NCBI RefSeq assembly: GCF_018131225.1
Contig: NZ_JAFCMM010000001.1
Span: 2,232,001 to 2,296,000, forward strand
Reading direction: 5' to 3'
Source of the DNA: Bradyrhizobium sp. U87765 SZCCT0048
Lineage (GTDB): Bacteria; Pseudomonadota; Alphaproteobacteria; Rhizobiales; Xanthobacteraceae
Length of the DNA stretch: 64,000 nt
Numbering within the stretch: the first letter of the stretch is position 1; every line of letters starts with the position of its first letter. A program made the translations under genes and the position numbers. Shown here piece by piece: positions 63,928-64,000 of the stretch. The notes beneath the pieces are model-generated. The model saw nothing but the letters and a program-made list of their open reading frames with translations, made no database searches and was not told the DNA's origin.

Positions 63928-64000
63928 CCTCATCCTGAGGAGCCCGCGCAGCGGGCGTCTCGAAGGATGAGGCCGGGAGCTTCAGTGGCCTCATGGTTCG
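63928..64000. repeat. Intergenic palindromic repeat (family A), cut by window end
   Basis: The sequence from CCTCATCCTGAGGAGC to CGAAGGATGAG and on to CCTCATGGTTCG matches the copy at 20345-20464 nearly base for base at its start, then diverges in the middle. The right end continues past the window. Confidence 0.85.

Overview
The window is high-GC alphaproteobacterial chromosome and looks like the Bradyrhizobium/Rhodopseudomonas group (Nitrobacteraceae). The main signs are a cytochrome b and cytochrome c1 encoded as one polyprotein (fbcH) behind the Rieske gene, a fused trpE(G) with an attenuator, the queD-hemF-cca-DUF1285-moxR order, and intergenic palindromic repeats of a kind I associate with these genera. 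No tRNA, rRNA, CRISPR array, integrase or transposase is visible.

Region by region. 1-6.7 kb: a partial gene, an atypical P-loop protein, a GFA-type zinc protein, a Crp/Fnr regulator, apt, trpE(G) with its leader peptide and attenuator, a GNAT acetyltransferase and a dienelactone hydrolase. 6.8-9.5 kb: the cytochrome bc1 operon. 9.8-12.2 kb: trmL, queE, queD (7-deazaguanine synthesis) and hemF. 12.2-15.1 kb: a leftward run of DUF1285, NUDIX CoA pyrophosphatase, DUF6111 and CCA tRNA nucleotidyltransferase. 15.5-22.6 kb: a MoxR/DUF58/Bat-like operon. 22.7-23.8 kb: ilvE. 24.1-30.0 kb: two parallel modules, each a palindromic Zur-like operator, a small DUF2946 protein and a TonB-dependent receptor; the second receptor resembles ZnuD, so this is probably a zinc uptake locus. 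30.1-35.0 kb: GNAT, NUDIX, phosphoesterase, two small conserved proteins and an ScfR-type regulator.

At 35.05-36.93 kb base composition changes abruptly to AT-rich. This island holds only two adjacent genes: a pentapeptide-repeat protein ending in a K+-channel pore, and a MNT-type nucleotidyltransferase. It is the best candidate in the window for an undescribed system, possibly defence. A large autotransporter follows.

40.7-54.6 kb is metabolic and transport accessory DNA: 3-hydroxybutyryl-CoA dehydrogenase, an amino acid permease, TctC-type and Leu/Ile/Val-type binding proteins, a hydrolase, a nucleobase permease/amidohydrolase/TauE operon divergent from a LacI regulator with a palindromic operator between them, and a MetQ-like binding protein beside a flavin monooxygenase. 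54.6-58.7 kb is a Gram-negative sortase module: sortase, a VIT-VWA substrate with a C-terminal LPQTA signal, and a divergent XRE regulator. The remainder holds a second MetQ-like protein, DUF2059, a lytic transglycosylase, and a TetR regulator divergent from another amino-acid-type binding protein. All calls come from reading the sequence; no database search was run.
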